From positions 1-26,450 of the IMG/VR virus record IMGVR_UViG_3300031524_000075: a stretch of 26,450 nt of DNA; one strand, 5' to 3'. This stretch comes from a virus. Positions 6,542 to 13,356 of this stretch are shown piece by piece. The translations under genes and the position numbers were made by a program. The stretch's first letter is position 1. Every line of letters starts with the position of its first letter. The notes under the pieces are model-generated. The model searched no databases. It was not told where the DNA came from and worked only from the letters and a program-made list of their open reading frames with translations.

Positions 6542-6576
6542 CGCATCCCGGCGCGAGAGTGTATGTTTGGGGAACG

Positions 6577-7086
6577 ATGGCACGCCTTAGACCAGACCAG
6601 TGGGCAGACATCCGCGCCGCATGGATCGGGACAGACAAGCCCATCCGGGAGCTTGCAAGGGAGTTCGGGGTGGACCACAAGTCCATCACCGAGCGGGCCG
6701 GGAAAGAGCTTTGGGGGGACCGGAATTCCAGTTTGCGAAAGGCTGAGAAGGTCGCGGCCCGTCTCGCTGGCTCCCCAAAACCCCCCAACGAACCCCCCAA
6801 TGGGGAGGACACGGAGGCGGATCGCGATGTCGAGGTGATGACCATCGCTGGCGACGTGGGCCGATCCATCCTGGAGCGGTGCCGCGATCTCCTGCAAGGC
6901 TCGCTCGATCCGAAGGACCTCAACCAGACGACAGACGCATGGCGCAAGGCAATTGACGGGTACCGGAGGGTGCGCGGCCTTGACCTGCCTGCCCCTCCCG
7001 GCGATGCTGCCCCCCGTGCTTACGCCGACCTGACGGACGAGGACCTTGATCGGAAGATCCGTGAAGCCGAAGCCCAAGGGGGCTAA
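6577..7086 (+). CDS. terS: Terminase small subunit
   Basis: A 169-residue protein from ATG 6577 with gggga just upstream. The N-terminal 45 residues (WADIRAAWIGTDKPIRELAREFGV, quoted as two adjoining parts around residue 18) form a helix-turn-helix of the kind used by small terminase subunits to recognise the packaging site. The middle and C-terminus are helical and charged, fitting oligomerisation and contact with the large subunit. It overlaps the large terminase gene by 26 bases. Identification rests on this domain and on its position. No pac or cos site is apparent by eye. Confidence 0.78.
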   Translation: MARLRPDQWADIRAAWIGTDKPIRELAREFGVDHKSITERAGKELWGDRNSSLRKAEKVAARLAGSPKPPNEPPNGEDTEADRDVEVMTIAGDVGRSILERCRDLLQGSLDPKDLNQTTDAWRKAIDGYRRVRGLDLPAPPGDAAPRAYADLTDEDLDRKIREAEAQGG

Positions 7087-8524
7087 AGCTCTCCTCGCCG
7101 AAAAAGCTTGGAGGTTTGACCAGATGCGCCGCGAATTGGCGCGAAGGTCATTCAAGCAATTCTGTATCCACGCGTGGAATGAGATTCCAGGCGAGCAATC
7201 GACGCCGCTTATCTGGAATTGGCACATGGATATATTCTGCAAGGAATTAGAGGCGCTGGTCCGAGGGAAATCAAAAAAGCGGAACCTCGTTATCAATGTC
7301 CCGCCTGGATCGGGTAAGTCCTCTTTCGTTTCGATTCTCCTCCCGGCGTGGGTATGGCTTTGGAAGCCTGAATGGACATCGCTTTTCGTATCCGGTGCCG
7401 ACGACGTTTCAATCCGCGATTCGATGAAATGCCGGGGATTAATTACCTCGGATTGGTACAAAGGCTTCGGGAATGCGTGGAAGCTCGCGCCTGACCAGGA
7501 CGCTAAGGGGTGGTTCAAGAACACCAAGGGCGGCGAACGGCAGGCGACGACCATCGGGTCCAGGGGCACCGGCAAGCGCGTGGACGCGGTGTTCTTCGAC
7601 GACCCGAACGACACCAAGGACAACTCGGACACCAAGCTCCAGGCTGTCTCGGACGCCTACCGGCTGACGTTCCAAAATCGCCAGAAGGACATGACCAAGG
7701 GCATCCGGTGCCTGATCCAACAGCGAACCCACCTGAAGGACCTGACGGGGTGGATTCTGGGTACGGACCCTGACGCATGGGCGCGGATCTGCATTCGGCA
7801 GGAGTTCGAGGCCAACGATCCCGACAAGCACCCGGATGACCCGCGAACCGAGGCGGGTGAGCTGTTCTTTGAGGCGCGTAACCCCCGCGACGTGGTGGAC
7901 TCGGAGAAACGGAATCTCGGGACTGTCGGGTACGCCGGGCAGCACCAGCAAAGGCCGATTCCGCAGGAGGGTGGGCTTTTCAAGCCAGCCAAGATCATAA
8001 TCGAGGAACTTGCCCCCGCCAACCTCACCGAATGCCGAGGCTGGGACGCGGGCGCATCCGAGGGGAAGGGGGATTTCACGGTCGGCGCGAAGCTCGGGCG
8101 GGCCACGGACGGCGCCTACTGGATCCTCGACATCGCCCGCAAGCAGACCGGCGAGCCCCGGGCGATGGCAAAGCAGCAAGCCCAGCTCGACGGACAGGCG
8201 ACGGTGATCTCCTGGCCACAAGATCCCGGGCAGGCGGGCAAGGACCAGGCGCAGAGCATGGTCAAGGACTTCGCGGGGTGGATCTTCAAAACCTCGCCAG
8301 AGACAGGAGCCAAACGGACGCGGTGGGAGCCGCTCGCCTCGCAGGTCAACGGCGGGAATGTGCGGATGGTCCGGGCTATGTGGAATCGGGCGCTGATCGA
8401 GGAGATGGAGACGGACGGGCAGGTCCACGATGACCAATTAGACGCATTGGCGAGGGCATTCACGGAGATTTCCAGAGATGGGGATGCGATGGACGCTTTC
8501 CTTTCTGGGAAAGCGCGAGCCTAA
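7061..8524 (+). CDS. terL: Terminase large subunit
   Basis: A 487-residue DNA-packaging motor and nuclease. GTG 7061 with ggaag upstream is the preferred start; TTG 7046 is possible. The ATPase domain has Walker A VPPGSGKSS (residues 80-88) and Walker B VFFDDP (177-182). The RNase H-like nuclease domain has GWDAGASEGKGDFTVG around Asp329 and Asp338, and a final HDDQLDA (456-462). This order and length are typical of the Terminase_6 type. The first 400 bases are noticeably less GC-rich than the rest of the gene. Confidence 0.95.
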   Translation: MKPKPKGAKALLAEKAWRFDQMRRELARRSFKQFCIHAWNEIPGEQSTPLIWNWHMDIFCKELEALVRGKSKKRNLVINVPPGSGKSSFVSILLPAWVWLWKPEWTSLFVSGADDVSIRDSMKCRGLITSDWYKGFGNAWKLAPDQDAKGWFKNTKGGERQATTIGSRGTGKRVDAVFFDDPNDTKDNSDTKLQAVSDAYRLTFQNRQKDMTKGIRCLIQQRTHLKDLTGWILGTDPDAWARICIRQEFEANDPDKHPDDPRTEAGELFFEARNPRDVVDSEKRNLGTVGYAGQHQQRPIPQEGGLFKPAKIIIEELAPANLTECRGWDAGASEGKGDFTVGAKLGRATDGAYWILDIARKQTGEPRAMAKQQAQLDGQATVISWPQDPGQAGKDQAQSMVKDFAGWIFKTSPETGAKRTRWEPLASQVNGGNVRMVRAMWNRALIEEMETDGQVHDDQLDALARAFTEISRDGDAMDAFLSGKARA

Positions 8525-8547
8525 TCGAATAATCCTCCACGTTTAAT

Positions 8548-8605
8548 CGATTCTTTCGTATCTTCCATTCTCCGAATTCATCGGAACCAAACGAAAGAGG
8601 AATCG
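8548..8605 (+). promoter_or_regulatory. Leader stem-loop that includes the ribosome binding site
   Basis: The AT-rich gap after the large terminase can form a long hairpin. CGATT 8548-8552 pairs with AATCG 8601-8605 and CTTTCG 8553-8558 pairs with CGAAAG 8592-8597, leaving AGG (8598-8600), the centre of the ribosome binding site, bulged. An inner stem, CCGA 8572-8575 with TCGG 8581-8584, lies in the loop. The following start codon is at 8607. Translational control is inference. Confidence 0.35.
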
Positions 8606-8606
8606 A

Positions 8607-8993
8607 ATGTCCGAACACCTGAAGACCATTCCCACCGAGGACCTGCACGCGGAGATCCTGAGACGCAAGGCAGGAGAAGTCTCTGCCATGCGGGAGGCCA
8701 TCGCGGGCCACCGTTCGGCCATCACTGCGTTGGAAGTCAAGGTCACCGCTCTGACCGGCGCGACGACCCCCAAGGCTGGGCGGACGCGCCACGCGAAGAT
8801 CCCGCACAAGGACGCGGAAACCGCCGTCCTGCAAGCCCTGGACACCTCCGCCACGCCACTGGGGACCTCCGCCATCACTGGCAAGGTCGGATTCGACGGG
8901 ATCCAACTCAAGCAGGCGCTGACCCGGCTCGAAGCATCCAAAGCGATCAAGCGCACCGGCAAGGCTCGCGGCACCGTGTACGGGGTGGCGTAA
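8607..8993 (+). CDS. Winged-helix-like small protein
   Basis: A 128-residue protein with aaagagga before ATG 8607. Residues 1-50 look like a coiled coil (EDLHAEILRRKAGEVSAMRE). Residues 70-128 have the pattern of a winged helix: ETAVLQALDTSATPLGTSAI, then a recognition-helix-like LKQALTRLEASKAIKRTG and a short wing ending RGTVYGVA. It may be a DNA-binding regulator or packaging accessory. No family name is certain. It sits between the terminase and the portal, and is followed immediately by the next gene. Confidence 0.6.
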   Translation: MSEHLKTIPTEDLHAEILRRKAGEVSAMREAIAGHRSAITALEVKVTALTGATTPKAGRTRHAKIPHKDAETAVLQALDTSATPLGTSAITGKVGFDGIQLKQALTRLEASKAIKRTGKARGTVYGVA

Positions 8994-9179
8994 GTGGACC
9001 TCGCCGAACTCCGCTTGAAGTGCCTGGACCTCGCCTTGTCGATCCAGACGCAGAAGACGGCGGCGGAAGCCATCGCGCAGGCGAAGACGCTGGAATCGTG
9101 GGTGACGGCCGAAGAGAAGGAAGAGGCGCCCGCGCCCGAAGGCCAGACACCGAAGGAACGGGTGAGGCGCCAGTACTGA
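8994..9179 (+). CDS. Small hypothetical protein (61 aa)
   Basis: It starts at GTG 8994 directly after the preceding stop codon, with a weak ribosome binding site, so it is probably translated by re-initiation. It is an acidic, helical protein (LRLKCLDLALSIQTQKTAAE) with a Pro/Glu-rich tail. No family is recognised. It is followed by the convergent terminator. Confidence 0.5.
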   Translation: MDLAELRLKCLDLALSIQTQKTAAEAIAQAKTLESWVTAEEKEEAPAPEGQTPKERVRRQY

Positions 9180-9183
9180 AACG

Positions 9184-9221
9184 AAAACGGCGGCGGCTCA
9201 GTCCGTCGAGCACGCCGCCGT
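9184..9221 (-). terminator. Intrinsic terminator for the minus-strand cassette
   Basis: ACGGCGGCG at 9187-9195 pairs perfectly with CGCCGCCGT at 9213-9221 (9 bp, 17-nt loop). On the minus strand the stem is followed by TTTT (complement of 9184-9187, partly within the stem base). It lies between two converging genes, 26 bases past the end of the minus-strand gene, and may also slow + strand transcription. Confidence 0.65.
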
Positions 9222-9246
9222 CCGTTCCTGGGCTCTCCAGGGTGGG

Positions 9247-9675
9247 CTAGTCCTTCGCCGCGATGATCGCTTTGCAGATCGCGTCCACGGCCTCCCTGGC
9301 CTCCGCAGGCCGGTCCAGTGGGATCGCCCGGAGCGCGAAGAGCACGGCGTCGAGAAGTTCCCCGGCCTGAGCCTTCGCCGCTTCGAGGATCGCGTTCGCA
9401 TCTGTGCGGATGGCCTCGATCTCCGGCCATTGGTCCTTGATCCGCCCTTGCAATCCCCGGATCGCCGCGTCCTGCTCCCGCACCGTCCGGAAGATCGCGT
9501 CAGGCTTCACGGGCGCCCAACCGAGGTCCAGGAGCGCGGCCCGGGTGCCCTGGTCGGCTAGGTCCAGAATATGGGACCGGATGCGCTCTGCCGTGTCGCC
9601 AGCCACGCCAGCGACGGCGATCTCAGCGGACAGCGGGGAGAGCTTGCGGAAGCGGGTCTGGAAGGGGTTGGTCAC
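9247..9675 (-). CDS. Hypothetical helical protein of the minus-strand cassette
   Basis: A 142-residue protein starting with GTG (9675-9673), overlapping the stop of the upstream AlpA-like gene by four bases. It is Ala-rich and mostly helical, with a central part (AIRGLQGRIKDQWPEIEAIR) that could be a coiled coil. There is no signal peptide or membrane segment and no family I recognise. It is co-transcribed with the regulator and closed by a terminator. Opposite orientation to the surrounding head genes suggests separate expression, for example in the lysogen. That is inference. Confidence 0.6.
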   Translation of the reverse strand: MTNPFQTRFRKLSPLSAEIAVAGVAGDTAERIRSHILDLADQGTRAALLDLGWAPVKPDAIFRTVREQDAAIRGLQGRIKDQWPEIEAIRTDANAILEAAKAQAGELLDAVLFALRAIPLDRPAEAREAVDAICKAIIAAKD

Positions 9676-9872
9676 GCTTCAATCCACGCCAGCACCTTCG
9701 CAGCCTCCCAGCGCAGGAGCCGAGGCCCCACGCGGATAGGCAACGGGAATCCCTCGGGGGGATTCGCCAAGCGTCGGTCCAAAGTTGCCCGCGAAATGCC
9801 CAAACGGCGGCACATCGTCGCGGAATCCCACATCGTCCCTTCCGGGTAGCCTGACGGCTTATGCTTATCCAT
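9672..9872 (-). CDS. AlpA / excisionase-like helix-turn-helix regulator
   Basis: A 66-residue protein with MCRRLGISRATLDRRLANP as a helix-turn-helix, followed by FPLPIRVGPRLLRWEAAKVL and ending VLAWIEA. This is the AlpA/MerR-like small DNA-binding fold used by excisionases and transcription activators. The start at 9872 lies in a tandem decamer; an upstream ATG at 9882 would read only five codons before a stop. It heads a two-gene minus-strand unit. It could regulate its own promoter or the phage life cycle; no integrase is nearby. Confidence 0.75.
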   Translation of the reverse strand: MDKHKPSGYPEGTMWDSATMCRRLGISRATLDRRLANPPEGFPLPIRVGPRLLRWEAAKVLAWIEA

Positions 9873-9891
9873 GCTTATCCATAAGATAGCA
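9861..9891 (-). promoter_or_regulatory. Probable extended -10 promoter and tandem decamer of the minus-strand unit
   Basis: Reading the minus strand, TGCTATCTT (9891-9883) fits an extended -10 box; the -35 region is poor (TTCCGG at 9911-9906). Immediately downstream are two head-to-tail copies of GGATAAGCAT (+ strand atgcttatcc, 9861-9870 and 9871-9880). Transcription from about 9876 would leave almost no leader before the start codon at 9872. The repeat could be an operator for the encoded regulator. Confidence 0.35.
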
Positions 9892-9931
9892 CAATCCCGC
9901 CCATGCCGGAAGGAAATTCAATTCCCTTGCA

Positions 9932-12061
9932 ATGGCTGAACGCCCTGGCTTCCTGACAAGAGCAAAGAACGCCGTCTCCCTCCTGATGGGCAAGGATTCT
10001 TGGTTCCCAGCCGGACAGCCACTGCAGGGAGTCGCACCGCCTGACGCCGTGGCCGGTCGGCAATTCGACTTCTCCCCGAACGTCAATGCCATTGTGCAGC
10101 CGCGCGGCGAGGACTTCGGCTCCCGATCGATCCGATTCCCACAACTCCGATTCCTAGCCGATTCCGTCGAGGTCCTTCGGCTGGTCATCGAGACCCGCAA
10201 GGATCAGATCTGCGGAATGGAATGGGACTTCCGGGTCATCGGCCAAAAGGGCCAAGCCTCTCGGAACGATCCCCGTGTCCAGTGGTGCCGCAAGTTCTTC
10301 CGCCGCCCGGACGGTGCCCACGACTTCCAGACTTGGCTCCGGATGATCCAGGAGGACCTCAACGTCCTGGACGCCGTAGCGATCCGCTGCCAACGCAACG
10401 ACCAGGGCGACATCCTGGCCTTCGAGCAGGTGGACGGCGCGACGATCAAGCCGCTCATGACCGACATGGGCCGGATCCCTGCGGCGCCCTACGAGGCTTT
10501 CCTCCATGTCCTCCACGGGATCTCCGCGATCTCCTACAGCGTGGACGATTTGATCTACAAGCCCCGGAACCTCCGGATCAATTCGCTTTACGGGTACGGC
10601 CCGGTCGAACAGATCCAGGTGTACGCCAACATCACGATCCGTCGCCAGATGCAGCAGCTCGGGTACTTCACCGACGGCAACCTTCCAGAGGGCATGGTTC
10701 CTGTTTCCGGTACAGCCGAACAGGTCGAGAAGTTCCAGCGCATTTGGGACGCTGGGGAGATCGAGGGGCAGAAGATTGGCCGCGTCCGCTTCGTGCCGGC
10801 CGACACCGCCTCGAAGTTCATCCCCTTCAAAGATGCCGTCCTGGCCGACGCCTTCGATGAATGGATGGCCCGGATCATCTGCTACACCTTCGCCGTCGAG
10901 CCGACGCCATTCATCAAGGCGGTCAACCGGGCGACCGCGGAGACGGCACGCGACCAAAGCTCCAAGGAAGGCGTTTCGGTCCAGCTCAAGTGGGTCAAGA
11001 GCCTCCTGGACGAGATGGTCCAGGAATACCTTGGCTTCGAGGAGATCGAGACCTTCGTCGCGCCGATTGACGAGACGGACCCGATCGATCTCGGGGCGCA
11101 TTGCCAGATCCTGGTCGAATCCGGAATCATGCGCGTGGACGAGGCGCGGGAAAAGCTCGGGCTCGAAGGCGATGCCCCGCTTCTTCCCGCGCCTCCACAG
11201 GCTCCGACCGAAGAGACGCCGGGCGCCCCGGTTCCCGTGGCCGCGCCGAAGCCTCCGGAAGCCCAACAGGTCGCGCACGTTGCCCGCCTGAATCGCGCCG
11301 TGTTCAACGCCAAGCGGTCCCGCGCCCTGGCGGTCAAGCGTGAAACGGCGATCACCGATTCCGTTTTCTCCTACTTCCAGAAGCTCGCGAACCATGCCGC
11401 CGAAGAGATCGGAAAATCGATCCATCGTGTCCAGCGTGCGGACTCCGAGGATGGATTCGATCCGGACACGATCAACCTTCAGGAGGACAATTTCCTCAAA
11501 GCCGTGGGTCCGTCGATTGAATCCATCTTCGGGGATTCCGCATCGATTGCCCTGGACGAAACGGGAGCCGCGGTCAAGCTCGGGTTCAAGGCGGAATCCG
11601 CCGAATGGGCCAAGGAGCGGGGGGCATGGCTGGTCGGGAAGCATGTCACGGACGAAGGCGAGGTCGTGGACGCGATCCGTCCTGAGTACCGGGTGACGGA
11701 CATTTGCCGCCAATCCATCCGCGACGTGACTGCCCAGGCCACCGAAGAGAACTGGACCACCTCGAAGATCGCGGAAGTCCTGAAGGACGACCACGCATTC
11801 AGCCGCGCCCGCGCCCAGACCATCGCATCGACGGAAATCGTCAACGCGGACGAGCAAGGGAAGCTCGCGGGTTGGAAGGCTTCGGGCCTGAAGCTCCAGA
11901 AGCGGTCCATCCTGGGATCCAACGAGAACCACGGAGCGGACGACATCCTCAACGCGGCCGAGGGATGGATCCCGCTGAATGACCCGTACCAGGACGGGAA
12001 TCAGGCTCCTCCTCTGCACCCAAATTGCAGATGTACCTCAGTCGCAAGGAGCATTCCGTGA
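9932..12061 (+). CDS. Portal protein fused to a MuF-type minor head domain
   Basis: A 709-residue protein with ggaagg about 17 bases and weaker purines closer to ATG 9932. Residues about 40-415 have portal features: LRLVIETRKDQICGMEWDF, FEQVDGATIKPL, INSLYGYGPVEQI and a C-terminal clip/crown region ending near EKLGLEGDAP. A Pro/Ala-rich linker (about 416-446) joins a helical region and a final MuF domain (about 626-706) with ARAQTIASTEIVNAD and the hallmark PPLHPNCRC. Portals form the dodecameric DNA entry ring; MuF proteins sit with them inside the head. In most phages these are two genes. The GTGA overlap couples it to the protease gene. Confidence 0.88.
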   Translation: MAERPGFLTRAKNAVSLLMGKDSWFPAGQPLQGVAPPDAVAGRQFDFSPNVNAIVQPRGEDFGSRSIRFPQLRFLADSVEVLRLVIETRKDQICGMEWDFRVIGQKGQASRNDPRVQWCRKFFRRPDGAHDFQTWLRMIQEDLNVLDAVAIRCQRNDQGDILAFEQVDGATIKPLMTDMGRIPAAPYEAFLHVLHGISAISYSVDDLIYKPRNLRINSLYGYGPVEQIQVYANITIRRQMQQLGYFTDGNLPEGMVPVSGTAEQVEKFQRIWDAGEIEGQKIGRVRFVPADTASKFIPFKDAVLADAFDEWMARIICYTFAVEPTPFIKAVNRATAETARDQSSKEGVSVQLKWVKSLLDEMVQEYLGFEEIETFVAPIDETDPIDLGAHCQILVESGIMRVDEAREKLGLEGDAPLLPAPPQAPTEETPGAPVPVAAPKPPEAQQVAHVARLNRAVFNAKRSRALAVKRETAITDSVFSYFQKLANHAAEEIGKSIHRVQRADSEDGFDPDTINLQEDNFLKAVGPSIESIFGDSASIALDETGAAVKLGFKAESAEWAKERGAWLVGKHVTDEGEVVDAIRPEYRVTDICRQSIRDVTAQATEENWTTSKIAEVLKDDHAFSRARAQTIASTEIVNADEQGKLAGWKASGLKLQKRSILGSNENHGADDILNAAEGWIPLNDPYQDGNQAPPLHPNCRCTSVARSIP

Positions 12062-13353
12062 AGCCCCTAGTCATCCCGAAGTCGCTTCCCGCGCTTCGCC
12101 GCGCCAAGCCTTCACGCCGCCTGAATCGTTCGTTCAAAATCTGTCGCGTGGACGCCGAACAGCGGATCGTCGAAGGCATCGCGGCTACGGATCAGGAAGC
12201 GACCGACGGCTACATCATCACCAAAGATGCGATGCTCGAAGCGTGGCCCGAATACATGAAGTTCGGGAACATCCGCGAGATGCACCAGGACATCGCGGCC
12301 GGAGTCGTTCGCCAATGGGAGATGCAGGAAGACGGGATGCACATCTCCGTCTTCGTCGCCGACGACTCCACCTGGAACAAGGTCAAGACGGGCGTCCTCA
12401 AGGCGTTTTCCGTCGGATGCGAAGCCGTCCAAGTCATCGGGAAGATTGTCTCGAAAATCTTCCTCTATGAAATCAGTCTCGTTGACCGCCCCGCCGATCC
12501 TGGCGCCGTGGTCACGATGTTCCGCGCAGCCGCTCGGAACGGGATCCACAACCGGGGCTCCAGCCCCAAGGAGAAAACCATGTCCGGAAAAAGCCGGGAA
12601 GAGCTGGTAGCCGGGAAGCCCCCGGCTGTCGGAGCAGTGGGAGTGACGAGGGACGACGACATGAGCGACGCCGCCCCCGGTACCGTTGGCGGTGCCGCTG
12701 GATCGCCCCAAGAGGAAGCGGAAGAGGTCAACATCTTCGGCCTGCTCTCGCAGCACCTGAAGGCCATCGAAGACCTCGTCTCGACCTTGGACGAGCAGCA
12801 CCAGGACGGGGGAACCACTCCGCAGGTCCTGGCGCATGCCCAGGACGCCCATCGGTGCCTCGGACGAGCCCTGATCGCCCACACCAAGGCCATGACCGCC
12901 TACGATCCCGAGGACGGCGAAGAGACCCCCGAAGGTCTCGACAACCCCGTCGAAGCCGGCGACCCGGAGGCCAAGGTCGAGAAGGACGTTCCCGCCGTGC
13001 CGCCCAAGCGTGCCGACGCTGGCCGTCCTGGCGTCTCTCTCCTCAAGCGCGGATCCAATCGCCGCGTGCAGGAGTTGGAGGCTCGCCTCGCGCAGCTCGA
13101 ACGCCGCGCCCCGCTGACCCGCTCCATCCGTCCCGACGGATACCAGCCCGTCGTGGCCGGTGCCCAGCCGGTGCGGACCCTGGAGAAGGCCGAAGACCAT
13201 GTGGAGATCTCTCGCAAGGATCCCACCGACGATGGATTCCCCAAGCAGGGAACCCCCGAATGGAACGCGCTCCCGGAAGCCATCCGGTTCGAGCGTGCGG
13301 CCATCCGCAACAAGAACCAGGAGCCGATTTTCATCGGCCGGAAGGGAGCGTAA
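12058..13353 (+). CDS. Prohead maturation protease with C-terminal scaffold region
   Basis: A 431-residue protein from GTG 12058, with AAGGAG at 12046-12051. Residues 25-160 match the HK97/S78-type prohead serine protease: His76 in REMHQD, Ser118 in KAFSVGC, and Glu138 in LYEISLVDRPADP. Residues 175-431 form a long acidic and then basic helical region with coiled coil (RRVQELEARLAQLERR), as expected for a scaffold. It would be made with the capsid protein, guide shell assembly, then cut it away. An internal start probably also makes the scaffold alone, as in lambda C/Nu3. Confidence 0.88.
   Translation: MKPLVIPKSLPALRRAKPSRRLNRSFKICRVDAEQRIVEGIAATDQEATDGYIITKDAMLEAWPEYMKFGNIREMHQDIAAGVVRQWEMQEDGMHISVFVADDSTWNKVKTGVLKAFSVGCEAVQVIGKIVSKIFLYEISLVDRPADPGAVVTMFRAAARNGIHNRGSSPKEKTMSGKSREELVAGKPPAVGAVGVTRDDDMSDAAPGTVGGAAGSPQEEAEEVNIFGLLSQHLKAIEDLVSTLDEQHQDGGTTPQVLAHAQDAHRCLGRALIAHTKAMTAYDPEDGEETPEGLDNPVEAGDPEAKVEKDVPAVPPKRADAGRPGVSLLKRGSNRRVQELEARLAQLERRAPLTRSIRPDGYQPVVAGAQPVRTLEKAEDHVEISRKDPTDDGFPKQGTPEWNALPEAIRFERAAIRNKNQEPIFIGRKGA
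12580..13353 (+). CDS. Nested in-frame scaffold protein
   Basis: Within the protease gene, ATG 12580 is in frame and has a perfect AAGGAG (12568-12573) with a six-base spacer. This is as good as any start in the window. A 5-bp hairpin (GGGGC 12554-12558 with GCCCC 12563-12567) sits just upstream. It lies right after the end of the protease domain. The product would be 257 residues, starting MSGKSREEL, acidic at first and with a C-terminal coiled coil. Lambda Nu3 is made in the same way. Production is inferred from these signals. Confidence 0.65.
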   Translation: MSGKSREELVAGKPPAVGAVGVTRDDDMSDAAPGTVGGAAGSPQEEAEEVNIFGLLSQHLKAIEDLVSTLDEQHQDGGTTPQVLAHAQDAHRCLGRALIAHTKAMTAYDPEDGEETPEGLDNPVEAGDPEAKVEKDVPAVPPKRADAGRPGVSLLKRGSNRRVQELEARLAQLERRAPLTRSIRPDGYQPVVAGAQPVRTLEKAEDHVEISRKDPTDDGFPKQGTPEWNALPEAIRFERAAIRNKNQEPIFIGRKGA

Positions 13354-13356
13354 GTC

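Noticed and set aside
6538-7635. A 365-codon open frame on the minus strand
   Set aside because: Opposite to both terminase genes, whose identity is well supported; no domain is visible.
10154-12019. A 621-codon open frame on the minus strand
   Set aside because: Mirror frame of the portal-MuF gene, of low-complexity composition and without motifs or a ribosome binding site.
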